DNA of 64,000 nt from Paucilactobacillus suebicus DSM 5007 = KCTC 3549 (GTDB lineage: Bacteria > Bacillota > Bacilli > Lactobacillales > Lactobacillaceae), in the NCBI RefSeq assembly GCF_001434475.1, contig NZ_AZGF01000007.1:47214-111213 (forward strand). The letters are read 5' to 3'. This document shows positions 49,930 through 58,651 of this stretch, piece by piece. Positions within the stretch are counted from its first letter, which is position 1. Every line of letters begins with the position of its first letter. The translations under genes were made by a program, and so were the position numbers. The notes beneath the pieces are model-generated. The model had not been told where the DNA came from. It worked only from the letters and a program-made list of their open reading frames with translations, and did not search any database.

Positions 49930-50442
49930 TTACTTTAATTTGTCATTATCGTACTGATGAACTCTTTCAAGTTTAGGAAAGCTCTGCTGACGTAATGCTT
50001 CATAAATAACGATTGCAGCGCTGTTTGACAAGTTTAACGCACGAATTTTAGAATCATCTTGAGGAATTCTAACAGCGTTATCAGGATATCGACGCATAAA
50101 TGGTTCAGGTAACCCAGTCGTCTCTTTACCAAACAGAAAATAATAGTCTCCTTCGCCTGCCGAGTAATCAGGTTCAGTATAGTCCCTATTTGCAAATTTT
50201 GAGACAACAAATAACTTATCTATGTCTGGAATGGTATCGATGAACTCACGTAAGTTTTCGTGATAAGAAATCTTAACCTTATCCCAATAATCCAGTCCTG
50301 CACGTTTCATATGCTTATCGTCAACAGAAAATCCCAATGGTTTAATTAAATGCAATTCAGTATCTGTTCCTGCACAAGTTCTAGCAATGTTTCCGGTATT
50401 AGCAGGCATTAATGGCTCAAAAAGCGCAATATGATTAGTCAA
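49930..50442 (-). CDS. trmL: tRNA (cytidine(34)-2'-O)-methyltransferase TrmL
   Basis: The 170-residue SPOUT enzyme methylates the wobble ribose of tRNA-Leu. N-terminal LFEPLMPANTGNIARTC and the knot residues FLFGKETTGLPEPF and RIPQDDSKIRALNLSNSAAI are typical. It starts at TTG 50442 with GGGGAG 6 bases upstream. A strong hairpin and promoter lie upstream at 50470-50612, so expression may be attenuated. Confidence 0.94.
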   Translation of the reverse strand: MTNHIALFEPLMPANTGNIARTCAGTDTELHLIKPLGFSVDDKHMKRAGLDYWDKVKISYHENLREFIDTIPDIDKLFVVSKFANRDYTEPDYSAGEGDYYFLFGKETTGLPEPFMRRYPDNAVRIPQDDSKIRALNLSNSAAIVIYEALRQQSFPKLERVHQYDNDKLK

Positions 50443-50469
50443 ATTTAACTCCCCTTAATTTTTGTCCAA

Positions 50470-50577
50470 AATAAAAAAGCAGGGTCTCGGTGTGGGCACG
50501 GCGAAACGCTGCTTTAATGAAGTACTCCTTGGTAATCGCCAACGAACAAGTCGATGTCAATTATCAAACGATTTCTA
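50470..50577 (-). ncRNA. Small RNA or attenuator candidate upstream of trmL
   Basis: A predicted minus-strand transcript of about 105 nt runs from near 50577 to a T run at 50470. It ends in a long hairpin (AAAGCAG/CTGCTTT at 50515-50509 and 50482-50476, with inner GUUUCG/CGAGAC and GUG/CAC pairs) and has a TTGG/CCAA hairpin before it. Inside lies AAGGAG but no ATG. It may be a free small RNA, a leader that attenuates trmL-ftsK, or simply the terminator of the rlmA-type gene. I could not match it to a known family. Confidence 0.45.
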
Positions 50578-50583
50578 CATTAG

Positions 50584-50612
50584 AATGTACCACTTGTTCA
50601 CAAATAATGCAA
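50584..50612 (-). promoter_or_regulatory. Promoter of the small RNA / trmL leader
   Basis: TTGCAT (50612-50607) and TACATT (50589-50584) are separated by 17 bp, with the TGG extension before the -10. It begins in the 15-45 bases after the rlmA-type stop. Confidence 0.55.
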
Positions 50613-50626
50613 CTTTCTTTACTTAT

Positions 50627-51475
50627 TTACGCATTTTCTGCTTCAAGAAGAGTTACATCCACGGTGACTTCATTAAAGCCCTCTAAGTCTTGATCTGTAA
50701 GTGTTTTTGCGTCTCTTCCCCAATGCATCGGTGTCATTAACACTAGCTCTTTCTTCAAATCATTGGGTATTTCAAACTGATACTTAATTTCAAATTCCTT
50801 AACATTTGAGAAATGACTCTTGAACAAGTTTAACACTTTGGAATTGTCATAAGTCTGATGATCACCAGTATCATAGAGTAAATTTCTTAATTCTCCTAAA
50901 TAACCAGCATTAGGAATCACTTTGTAAAGCTTGCCATTAGGTTTTAGTACTCTCTTAAATTCACCATAATCAGAAGGAGAAAATATTTCTACCAATGTAT
51001 CAAATGATGCATTATTAAATGGCAGTTGTCTTAAGTCCGCAACACAGAAGAAAGCATTTGTATCTAGTTGAGTTGCTAACTGGATACCGGGTTTTGAAAT
51101 ATCAAAACCAATTGCCGTGTCATGCTTATTTCTGATGCTCATTAACTGACTAAGAGGCGTTCCCTCGCCACACCCAACGTCTAAAATTGTTTGGTCTGTA
51201 TTGTTCATTTGTTGACTAATTTTTTCAACAATCGGCTTAAAAAGCCCCTTCATCAATAATTTTCGCCTAGCAGATAGCATCTCTCCATCGTACTCAGTTC
51301 CGGCTCCTTGTTTTAGAAAATAAAGATAACCATGTTTGTTAAAATCAATATGATGATTTTTAGCACACACAACACTATTGCCGTCAATTGATTCCATTGG
51401 TTCATGGCAAACTGGACAACGAAAGGTATTTATGTGTTGCTGAACAAATTGTCGTCCTTTTTCAATCTTTTTCAC
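50627..51475 (-). CDS. 23S rRNA guanine-N1 methyltransferase, RlmA family
   Basis: The 282-residue protein has a zinc site (FRCPVCHEPM, then VVCAKNHHID), the family motif FNKHGYLYFLKQ, and a Rossmann domain with ILDVGCGEGTPLSQL and VEIFSPSDYGEFKRVLKPNG. RlmA(I) methylates G745 and the Gram-positive RlmA(II) G748; which one this is cannot be told. I start at GTG 51475 with GAGGG 8 bases upstream. The start overlaps the preceding permease gene by 14 bases. Confidence 0.88.
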   Translation of the reverse strand: MKKIEKGRQFVQQHINTFRCPVCHEPMESIDGNSVVCAKNHHIDFNKHGYLYFLKQGAGTEYDGEMLSARRKLLMKGLFKPIVEKISQQMNNTDQTILDVGCGEGTPLSQLMSIRNKHDTAIGFDISKPGIQLATQLDTNAFFCVADLRQLPFNNASFDTLVEIFSPSDYGEFKRVLKPNGKLYKVIPNAGYLGELRNLLYDTGDHQTYDNSKVLNLFKSHFSNVKEFEIKYQFEIPNDLKKELVLMTPMHWGRDAKTLTDQDLEGFNEVTVDVTLLEAENA

Positions 51476-52646
51476 TCTGCTTTCCCTCACTATCTCCATC
51501 ATCTGTTTCATACAAGTCTGAATTAGTTTGATACCAATTAAATAAATGTGTTATTAAAACTTTTGCAACGGCATATCCCGGTATGCCAAAAATAACCCCA
51601 ATTACACCAAACATCTTACCTGCAGCTAATAATACAATAATAATAGTTACTGGATGAACTTTTAAATTACTACCCAAGATCAACGGAGACAGCAATCGTC
51701 CCTCAATTGTTTGCTCAATAGCAAAAACAATCAGCACTTTAACTAGCATCCACGGTGAAATAAAAAGTCCAACGATTACAGCTGGAATCATGGCCAAAAA
51801 AGAACCAAGATAAGGAATCAAGTTTAAGATGCCGGCCATGATACCAATTGTTAACGCAAACTTAAGCCCAATTGCGTAATATCCCAAACAAAACATAATT
51901 GCAACAAAGAATGCAACTGTTAACTGACCGCGAATATAACTACTGATCTGATGATTAATCTCGCTTAAAACATTTAAAAAGGACGACTGTAGTCGGGTTG
52001 GTACAAACTTAGCAATATAATGAGGAAGTCGATCACCATCTCTCAACAAATAAAACAGTATAAAGGGCATTGTTATTAGTGCAATAGCAACAGTGGTTAA
52101 AGTCCCCAATACGCTTCCAAGTGAATTAACGGTCGTTTTAATGTACTCGTTTGACCTTTGAGAAAGCTCTGAAGCAGCCATATCAGTGAAGTGTGCCACT
52201 TCTTTATGAAACTGTTGAAACATTGGATGTGATCCTAATCCATTGATCACGTTGTTAAATTGGTCAACATAGCTTGGAAATGATTTTATCAAGCTTTGCA
52301 ACTGCTCATTAATAACGGGTATTAGGCTCCAAACTCCCCACACAAGTAGTGCAATAACAATTATAAAAACGCCAGTAATCGTTAATGTTCGATTAATTTT
52401 CATTTTATGTTCAAGCAGGTCAACAATTGGATTAAGTAGGTAGTAAAAAATACCAGCCAAAATAATTGGTAAGCCAACAATACTGAAAAAATCGTTTAAA
52501 GGGGTAAATAACCAAGAAACTTGGTTCCCCATGAATAAAATTAACAGTATTAACAGCACGATAATTAGTGCACTCATAATCCTACTGCTTCTAATTAAAT
52601 TCCAAAATGAATTAACTTGTTTACCTGGTTGTGTAGGTTTGTTCAT
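51462..52646 (-). CDS. AI-2E family (UPF0118/PerM) transporter
   Basis: The 394-residue protein has about eight membrane helices and a large central extracellular loop (about 110-170). The family motifs NLIPYLGSFLAMIPAVIVG and ALIMPFILFYLLRDG-type segments are visible (here ITMPFILFYLLRDG). Members include the AI-2 exporter TqsA and Na+/H+ antiporters, so substrate is unknown. It is translationally overlapped with the rlmA-type gene. Confidence 0.88.
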   Translation of the reverse strand: MNKPTQPGKQVNSFWNLIRSSRIMSALIIVLLILLILFMGNQVSWLFTPLNDFFSIVGLPIILAGIFYYLLNPIVDLLEHKMKINRTLTITGVFIIVIALLVWGVWSLIPVINEQLQSLIKSFPSYVDQFNNVINGLGSHPMFQQFHKEVAHFTDMAASELSQRSNEYIKTTVNSLGSVLGTLTTVAIALITMPFILFYLLRDGDRLPHYIAKFVPTRLQSSFLNVLSEINHQISSYIRGQLTVAFFVAIMFCLGYYAIGLKFALTIGIMAGILNLIPYLGSFLAMIPAVIVGLFISPWMLVKVLIVFAIEQTIEGRLLSPLILGSNLKVHPVTIIIVLLAAGKMFGVIGVIFGIPGYAVAKVLITHLFNWYQTNSDLYETDDGDSEGKQSEKD

Positions 52647-52726
52647 ATGTTCACCCCGTTTGATTCAACTTTAAATAAACTGGCTTTAGTTTAGCATACT
52701 TAAACGATGACTGGCATTCTTAACTT

Positions 52727-52755
52727 TTGATTGTTATATTTAAAGAGAACATAAT
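52727..52755 (+). promoter_or_regulatory. Predicted pgl promoter
   Basis: TTGATT (52727-52732) and CATAAT (52750-52755) are separated by 17 bp, 31 bases before the TTG start. Confidence 0.5.
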
Positions 52756-52786
52756 TTTGATATTGTGATGAAGGGAGCAATTAGTT

Positions 52787-53824
52787 TTGACAGAAAAATT
52801 TTTGGTCGGAACATACACAAAAAAAAGCAGTCAGGGCATATATTCGCTAACTCTGGACACCAATTCAAAAGAGTTAACCAATATCGAACCAATTATTGAG
52901 GCAGGTAGTCCAACATATCTTGGAATTTCAAATGCTAATCGATGCTACTGTGTAGATAAAGTCGGTAATCAAGGTGGCGTATCATCCTTTGATTTGAACG
53001 CCACTCCAGCTAGTAAAATCAATCAAATTTTAAGTAACGGGTCAGCCCCTGCTTACATCGGTATTGATGAAAAGCGTCAACTTGTATATGCCGGTAATTA
53101 CCATTTATCAACGGTAACCGTCTTTAAAATTCAATCAGATGGCTCTTTGCTTCAAACAGATAAGGTAACCCACCAAGGGTTGACGGGTCCCAAACCAGAA
53201 CAAGATGAACCACACGTTCACTACTGCGACCTTACGCCAGATAATCGGCTAGTAGTCTGTGACTTAGGAATGGATCTAACATTTATTTATGATGTATCGA
53301 ATGATGGCAAATTAATTGCTAAATCAAGGTATCAAAGCGAAGCTGGTTTTGGCCCACGTCATATTGTTTTTCATCCCAATGGTAAAATTGCTTATTTAGT
53401 TGGCGAGTTAGGTAGTAAAATTGAAGTGCTCAAATATAACGACTCTAATGCGCAATTCACAAAACTGCAGACGATATCAACAATACCAGAAGACTGGACG
53501 ACACATAATGGTGCAGCAGCAATCCATATATCAAACGACGGCAAATTTGTCTATGCTTCTAACAGAGGACAAAATGCCCTAGTAGTCTTCGAAGTTCAAT
53601 CTGATTTTACTATTAAATTAGTTCAAACAATCAGCACAGAAGGTGATTTCCCTCGCGATTTTGAATTGAGTCAAAACGAAGATTTTGTTATTTGTGCCAA
53701 CCAGAATACTGATAATCTAACACTTTATGAACGAAATACAATGGATGGCACATTATCAGTAGTTCAAAAAAATGTAGCTTGTCCTGAAGGCGTTTGCATA
53801 AAAAAATGGTTGTTAGCTAACTAG
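52787..53824 (+). CDS. pgl: 6-phosphogluconolactonase, YbhE/YkgB beta-propeller type
   Basis: The 345-residue protein fits the seven-bladed propeller lactonase family: FLVGTYTKKSSQGIYSLTLD, the active-site DEPHVHYCDLTPDN, FGPRHIVFHPNGKIAY, HNGAAAIHISNDGKFVYASNRG and PRDFELSQ. It hydrolyses 6-phosphogluconolactone in the oxidative pentose phosphate or phosphoketolase route. The start is TTG 52787 with AGGGAG 10 bases upstream. Monocistronic. Confidence 0.9.
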   Translation: MTEKFLVGTYTKKSSQGIYSLTLDTNSKELTNIEPIIEAGSPTYLGISNANRCYCVDKVGNQGGVSSFDLNATPASKINQILSNGSAPAYIGIDEKRQLVYAGNYHLSTVTVFKIQSDGSLLQTDKVTHQGLTGPKPEQDEPHVHYCDLTPDNRLVVCDLGMDLTFIYDVSNDGKLIAKSRYQSEAGFGPRHIVFHPNGKIAYLVGELGSKIEVLKYNDSNAQFTKLQTISTIPEDWTTHNGAAAIHISNDGKFVYASNRGQNALVVFEVQSDFTIKLVQTISTEGDFPRDFELSQNEDFVICANQNTDNLTLYERNTMDGTLSVVQKNVACPEGVCIKKWLLAN

Positions 53825-53864
53825 CGTCCAGCTTCTTTAGCTATTGCTTGCTCTTTTTAAATAA

Positions 53865-53900
53865 TGAAAGCTGAGAAAAGTTAATTTCTCGGCTTTTTTT
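53865..53900 (+). terminator. Terminator of pgl
   Basis: AAAGCTGAGAAA pairs with TTTCTCGGCTTT (one G-T pair) around a 6-nt loop, followed by a T run; it could also stop minus-strand mgtE transcripts. Confidence 0.85.
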
Positions 53901-53928
53901 AATTGGGCCATTCAAATATTATCAAAAC

Positions 53929-55278
53929 CTACATAAGGTAAACAATGAATAATCTAGCAATCGTAAAATAAATCATTACAGAGGTTAAATCAGATAACGT
54001 TGAAATAAATGGGCCACTGGCAACTGCAGGATCAACCCCAATTTTATCCATCAATATTGGAATCAAACTACCCGCTAAATTGGCGACAATAATTGCGGCA
54101 ACCATTGAAAATCCAATAACCATCCCCAACACAAAATTGCCCTTCCACAACCCAACAATCACTGTAATCACGACTGCAGTCACAATGCCAATTAAAACAC
54201 CTGTTACTACTTCGTTTCTAATCAAGCGTCCCATTTCGCGACTATTATTAACCGACAGTTTTCTAACGGCCACAGCCAAACTCTGAGTACCGGCATTTCC
54301 TGCAGTTCCAGTAATTAATGAAATAAATACGGCTAGCACACTGGCTTCACTTACCAGTCCCTCAAAATGACTAATCAAGCTAGCGGTGGACATTCCCAAA
54401 ATTAAAAGAGTAATAAGCCATGGCAATCTATGCAGTGCCGTAACCCACGGAGAATCATCCGGCTCATCAACGTTAACACCTGCCAAACCAGAGTAATCTT
54501 CAACCGATTCCTCATCAATGACGTCAATAATATCATCAACAGTAATAATACCCAGTAAATGCCCCGCACGATTAACAACTGGCATCGCCAAAAAATTATA
54601 TTCCCTAACGGTTTGTGCAACTTCTTCTTGATCATCGTCAACAAAAACACGGTACACATTTGAATTCATAATTTCTTTAACCTGTGCACGCTTGTCATTA
54701 CTCAATAAATCACGTAATGTCACTACCCCAACCAGATTTTCTGCATCATCTTGAACATACACATAATAAATAATTTCTGCATTCTCAGCGTTTTGCCTGA
54801 TGGTTTGCATAGTTTGACCCACAGTTGAACCAACGTTGACTGCAATGTATTCAGTCGTCATTAATGCGCCAGCAGTCTTGTCATCATAATTTAGCAGTTG
54901 CCTTATTTCATGATTTTCAGAAATTGGCATCAGGTTCAAGTAAGTTGACAATTCATCTCGACTAGCCTTGCTCAGCATGTCTACAGTATTATCAGTATAC
55001 ATTTCACTAAGCACATTGGCAGCCAGTCGAGTGGGCATTTCATTTAAATAGTCAATTCCGTTTTCTTCATTAACTTCAAGTTCGTCAAACATATCACCCA
55101 GTTCTTTTGGTGTTAAATATTGATAAAGTAAGCTTCTTTGCTGGGTAGACATCAGGATCAATAATTGCGATTGATCGTAAAAATGAAGTTTTAAAAAAAG
55201 ATCCCTAAATTGTTCAGGATCCTTTTTGTTCAAGGCGTTTATGATATTATCCGTCTGTTCATTTCTGGTCAGTTTCAT
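53929..55278 (-). CDS. mgtE: Magnesium transporter MgtE
   Basis: The 449-residue protein has an N-terminal superhelical MgtE-N domain (about 1-125), a pair of CBS domains (about 130-250, ending GIITVDDIIDVIDEES) and five C-terminal helices with the pore-lining PWVTALHRLPWLI and LITGTAGNAGTQSLAV. It is a Mg2+-gated Mg2+ channel. I start at ATG 55278 (MKLTRNEQ) with GAGGT 7 bases upstream; further in-frame codons lie inside the rluD-type gene. No Mg-riboswitch precedes it. Confidence 0.95.
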   Translation of the reverse strand: MKLTRNEQTDNIINALNKKDPEQFRDLFLKLHFYDQSQLLILMSTQQRSLLYQYLTPKELGDMFDELEVNEENGIDYLNEMPTRLAANVLSEMYTDNTVDMLSKASRDELSTYLNLMPISENHEIRQLLNYDDKTAGALMTTEYIAVNVGSTVGQTMQTIRQNAENAEIIYYVYVQDDAENLVGVVTLRDLLSNDKRAQVKEIMNSNVYRVFVDDDQEEVAQTVREYNFLAMPVVNRAGHLLGIITVDDIIDVIDEESVEDYSGLAGVNVDEPDDSPWVTALHRLPWLITLLILGMSTASLISHFEGLVSEASVLAVFISLITGTAGNAGTQSLAVAVRKLSVNNSREMGRLIRNEVVTGVLIGIVTAVVITVIVGLWKGNFVLGMVIGFSMVAAIIVANLAGSLIPILMDKIGVDPAVASGPFISTLSDLTSVMIYFTIARLFIVYLM

Positions 55279-55288
55279 ATTTACAACC

Positions 55289-56167
55289 TCAGTTAACGAT
55301 TTTAGCCAGATCATCTGGCACTGTACAATCAATTTGAATAAATTTTTGTTTAAATGGACTAAAAAATTTAATGTGGCTACAATGAAGCGCTTGGCGATTA
55401 AGCCACATGGGCCCTCCGTACATATCATCCCCAACCAGTGGATGATGCAAATATGCAAAATGTACTCGAATCTGATGGGTTCTTCCAGTATGAAGTCTAA
55501 TTCGCACAATTGAAGCACCGCTGAGGTTATCTTCCAGCCAATATTCAGTTTGGGATGGCTTACCGTTAGGATCAACCTGTCGTTTTACAAAAGATTCTGA
55601 ATCACGTGCAATTGGTGCATCTATTAAGCCGTGTTTAACATCGAGTCGACCTTCAACAACCGCAATATAATCTTTCTGAACTCGATGTTCCTTTAACTGC
55701 TTGTCAAGAACGCTGTGAGCAAAATGGTGTTTAGGAAATACCACAATTCCGCTAGTATTTTTATCCAATCGAGTTGCAATATGTGTAACCTGATTTTCAT
55801 ATTGCTGTCTTTCATAATATCCTTTCACACGATTGACAAGGCTATCCGCCCTTTCAACATGGTGGGCCGGAACAGATGCAACTCCAGCAGGCTTATTTAA
55901 AACTAGATAATCATCATCTTCATATAAAATATCAATTGGATCATCACATCTAGTCACAACTTCACTGCTTTTTTCACTTGGCAACTCTAAGGTTGCTACC
56001 TGTCCCTTTGTCATCAGAGCCGATGTGTAAGCTGGTCTGCCATCAAGCAATATTGCACCACCATGGTATTTAGCAACAATAATTAGTGCTCGACTAACGC
56101 CATGTTGTCCTAAAAATGTTCTAATTTTGATTGGTTCATCCTGCTGGTTCTTCCATTCAAACTTCAC
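55289..56167 (-). CDS. RluD/RsuA-superfamily RNA pseudouridine synthase
   Basis: The 292-residue protein has an N-terminal S4-like region (IRTFLGQHGVSRALI) and the RluA-family catalytic motif HIATRLDKNTSGIVVF with the catalytic Asp, followed by TGRTHQIRVHFAYL. It modifies uridines in rRNA or tRNA; the exact site is not predictable. The start GTG overlaps the NAD kinase stop by 4 bases. Confidence 0.92.
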   Translation of the reverse strand: MKFEWKNQQDEPIKIRTFLGQHGVSRALIIVAKYHGGAILLDGRPAYTSALMTKGQVATLELPSEKSSEVVTRCDDPIDILYEDDDYLVLNKPAGVASVPAHHVERADSLVNRVKGYYERQQYENQVTHIATRLDKNTSGIVVFPKHHFAHSVLDKQLKEHRVQKDYIAVVEGRLDVKHGLIDAPIARDSESFVKRQVDPNGKPSQTEYWLEDNLSGASIVRIRLHTGRTHQIRVHFAYLHHPLVGDDMYGGPMWLNRQALHCSHIKFFSPFKQKFIQIDCTVPDDLAKIVN

Positions 56168-56973
56168 TTTAATCCACCAATAAACGACTCATCAACACGT
56201 TGCCAAAAATTAGTGTGTCTGTAACTGGCAAACGAAATATGACTTTGTGAAATTTGGTAGTGTATCTTTCTCACTTCTTTAGGGTTATCCAAATCATGGG
56301 CCTGCATTTGATCACACCCAACAATTAAGCGATCATTAGTCCGAAGAACCAAATCAAGATACTGATCCTTCCCCACAATTATTGGTGATCCAAGTGTTCT
56401 AAATACTCGATTGTTAATCGAAGCAATTTCACCCAACTGAATTCCAACTAAACTGGGATCGACTACGGCCCCACCAATTGATTTATTGTAGCCTGTCGAA
56501 CCAGTAGGAGTCGAAATACACAAACCATCTCCTCTAAATCTTTCAAACAACTTGCCCTTAATATAAATATCGCAAACAAGTGTATTAACTGCTTTTTTGA
56601 CTGTTGATTCATTCAAAGCAATAAAATGTTTCACATTGCCATCGACATATGTAATATCAACATCCACCAATGGATAATCCACTTTTTGACCAGTATCTTG
56701 TTTCAAACTGTCAACAAGTTCTTCAACTTCAAAATCACGCCAATCAGTATAGAAGCCTAAGTGTCCTGTATGAATACCAACAAATCTAACATGATTCAGC
56801 TGATGGCGATAATGGTGGAATGCAGACAATAGCGTACCATCCCCACCAACGGTAATTACCACATCCGGACGATCGTTGTCTAATATAAAATTTGCGGCCG
56901 CTAAACTGCTTTTTAATTGCTTAGTGACCTTCACCGAACCACCTGTTGGGTTGCTATAAATTGCGATTCGCAT
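56164..56973 (-). CDS. nadK: NAD kinase
   Basis: The 269-residue kinase phosphorylates NAD to NADP. The catalytic GGDGTLLSAFHHYR, the NE-motif IALNESTVKK and STPTGSTGYNKSIGGAVVDP are present. It lies between relQ (37 bases) and the pseudouridine synthase (overlap), the usual relQ-nadK-rluD-mgtE order in lactobacilli. Confidence 0.96.
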   Translation of the reverse strand: MRIAIYSNPTGGSVKVTKQLKSSLAAANFILDNDRPDVVITVGGDGTLLSAFHHYRHQLNHVRFVGIHTGHLGFYTDWRDFEVEELVDSLKQDTGQKVDYPLVDVDITYVDGNVKHFIALNESTVKKAVNTLVCDIYIKGKLFERFRGDGLCISTPTGSTGYNKSIGGAVVDPSLVGIQLGEIASINNRVFRTLGSPIIVGKDQYLDLVLRTNDRLIVGCDQMQAHDLDNPKEVRKIHYQISQSHISFASYRHTNFWQRVDESFIGGLK

Positions 56974-57010
56974 ACTCTATTCCTCTTATATTTAAAATAA
57001 ACGCTGATAT

Positions 57011-57691
57011 TTACTTTTGACCTGAGTCATCCTGCTGCTCCTGGTCACTGTGTTCTTGACTTGTCCACGCATTACTTTTCCCATACGAAAATAAGTTCTG
57101 TGCCTCTTGAATTTCTTCACGAATCTCCGACATTTCATTGTCCAATTTAAAGGCAGCTTCAGCAGACCGTTGAAGTCTAGCACTTAATTCCTTAGGAAAT
57201 TCACCTTGATACTTATAATTAAGAGAATGTTCAATAGTGGCCCAGAAATTCATTGCTAGTGTCCTAACCTGAATTTCTGCTAGTAATTTTTTTTCACCCG
57301 TTACTAATTGAACAGGGTATTCAATCACAATATGGTATGACCGATAACCACTTGGTTTTGCACTCGAAATATAGTCTCTCTCTTCGAGAATTGTCATATC
57401 ACTGCGTTTTCTAAGCAGATCCACAACCTGATAAATATCTTCCACAAACTGACACATAATTCTTAGACCAGCAATATCTTGCATATCCTGTTCTAATCTG
57501 TCTTCTTCAATATGTCTTCTAACCATTTTTTCTTTGATACTATCGACGGGCTTGACACGACCAGTCACAAACTCGATGGGTGCATGCTGATTCAAATCTT
57601 GAAACTGCTTTCGCATTCCCCTGAGTTTGATTTTTAATTCATCCACTGCTTGTTGATAGGGTAACAAAAAATGTCGCCAATCTTCTACCAT
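57011..57691 (-). CDS. relQ: Small alarmone synthetase RelQ (GTP pyrophosphokinase)
   Basis: The 226-residue protein is a stand-alone (p)ppGpp synthetase: no HD or TGS/ACT domains, with DIAGLRIMCQFVEDIYQV, RDYISSAKPSGYRSYHI and AEIQVRTLAMNFWATIEHSL forming the active site. I start at ATG 57691 with GAAGG 8 bases upstream. The C-terminal tail is polar and Gln-rich. It is divergent from spxH. Confidence 0.95.
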   Translation of the reverse strand: MVEDWRHFLLPYQQAVDELKIKLRGMRKQFQDLNQHAPIEFVTGRVKPVDSIKEKMVRRHIEEDRLEQDMQDIAGLRIMCQFVEDIYQVVDLLRKRSDMTILEERDYISSAKPSGYRSYHIVIEYPVQLVTGEKKLLAEIQVRTLAMNFWATIEHSLNYKYQGEFPKELSARLQRSAEAAFKLDNEMSEIREEIQEAQNLFSYGKSNAWTSQEHSDQEQQDDSGQK

Positions 57692-57963
57692 AGTGTCGCC
57701 TTCTTTCGTCTTCAAACTCCATTTTATCATACCTATTGTCCAATAACTTGTGATAAGTCACTACAAAAACAATTACAGCAAATAACTTTACATTTGGTCA
57801 ATTATTTGGCAAAATACAAATGCTAGTGCGTTACGTATTGGCATACATATTATTTTCATTGTAAGCATTAAAATTGAAATTTATTGTTATTTTGGTAGAG
57901 TTAGTTTGCAATAGTTAGTAACCAAATTAAACTAACCACCAAGTAAGTCGAGGAGGATTTATT

Positions 57964-58599
57964 GTGCTTGAGCTATATTTATTTGTGAATCCATTGGGAA
58001 CCCATTGCATGCGTTGTGAGGACGATGTGCTAAAATTGGAAAACGAATTAGATGGGCAAATTGCTTACCAGTTTGTACCACTGCTTAATATGCAAACGAT
58101 TAACAACACCCTGGAATCACACAAGTTGAACCTTCACGATTTGACCGTTAGAAACAATGTATCTGATACAATTTTTCAAATTATTATGGATTACAAAGCT
58201 GCATTATTTCAAGGACGTAAACGTGGGCGATCATTCTTAGTTAACCTTCAACGATTGTTGGTAAGAAATAAACTGGACTATTCTCGTGAATTGGGTGAGG
58301 AAGTTGCTCAAGAAGTTAAGTTAGACTTGGAAATGTTTGGGGAAGACAGAAGATCTAAATTAGCCCTTCAGTCTTTCCATGATGATCAAAAAATGGCAAA
58401 CGAAATGGGCGTTCATCAACCGTCATCAGCCGTTGTTTTTGACACACGTAATGACAGTAATGGGTTATTAATAAATAACTTCGATTACTACACGCTATTA
58501 GACCTGTATCAAAAGCATGGACTAAATATTAGTGATTCTGTTCAATCATTTGCTGCTTCATTACCAAATAATCATCAGCCAAATTTACATGTATTATAA
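57964..58599 (+). CDS. spxH: ClpXP adaptor SpxH (YjbH), DsbA-like thioredoxin fold
   Basis: The 211-residue protein has the DsbA-like start LELYLFVNPLGTHCMRCE with a CxxC (Cys15, Cys18) and no signal peptide, so it is cytosolic. It matches the YjbH/SpxH family that hands Spx to ClpXP. These are its only cysteines. The start is GTG 57964 with GGAGG 7 bases upstream. Context supports the call: relQ divergent, coiA convergent, spx 3.3 kb away. The upstream gap 57731-57963 is AT-rich and I see no clear promoter in it. Confidence 0.82.
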   Translation: MLELYLFVNPLGTHCMRCEDDVLKLENELDGQIAYQFVPLLNMQTINNTLESHKLNLHDLTVRNNVSDTIFQIIMDYKAALFQGRKRGRSFLVNLQRLLVRNKLDYSRELGEEVAQEVKLDLEMFGEDRRSKLALQSFHDDQKMANEMGVHQPSSAVVFDTRNDSNGLLINNFDYYTLLDLYQKHGLNISDSVQSFAASLPNNHQPNLHVL

Positions 58600-58605
58600 T
58601 TTTAT

Positions 58606-58640
58606 CCAAAGCCATTTCCATAGAAATGGCTTTTTGTTTG
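58606..58640. terminator. Bidirectional terminator between spxH and coiA
   Basis: Perfect 11-bp arms AAAGCCATTTC and GAAATGGCTTT with a 4-nt loop, then a T run on the plus side. Confidence 0.88.
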
Positions 58641-58651
58641 CACTAAATCTT

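Noticed and set aside
55279..55288. M-box magnesium riboswitch before mgtE
   Set aside because: Only 10 bases separate mgtE from the upstream gene; there is no room for a riboswitch.
55279..55575. N-terminal extension of MgtE by 99 codons
   Set aside because: It lies antisense-free but inside the pseudouridine synthase gene in another frame, has no family similarity, and the ATG at 55278 has a good ribosome site.
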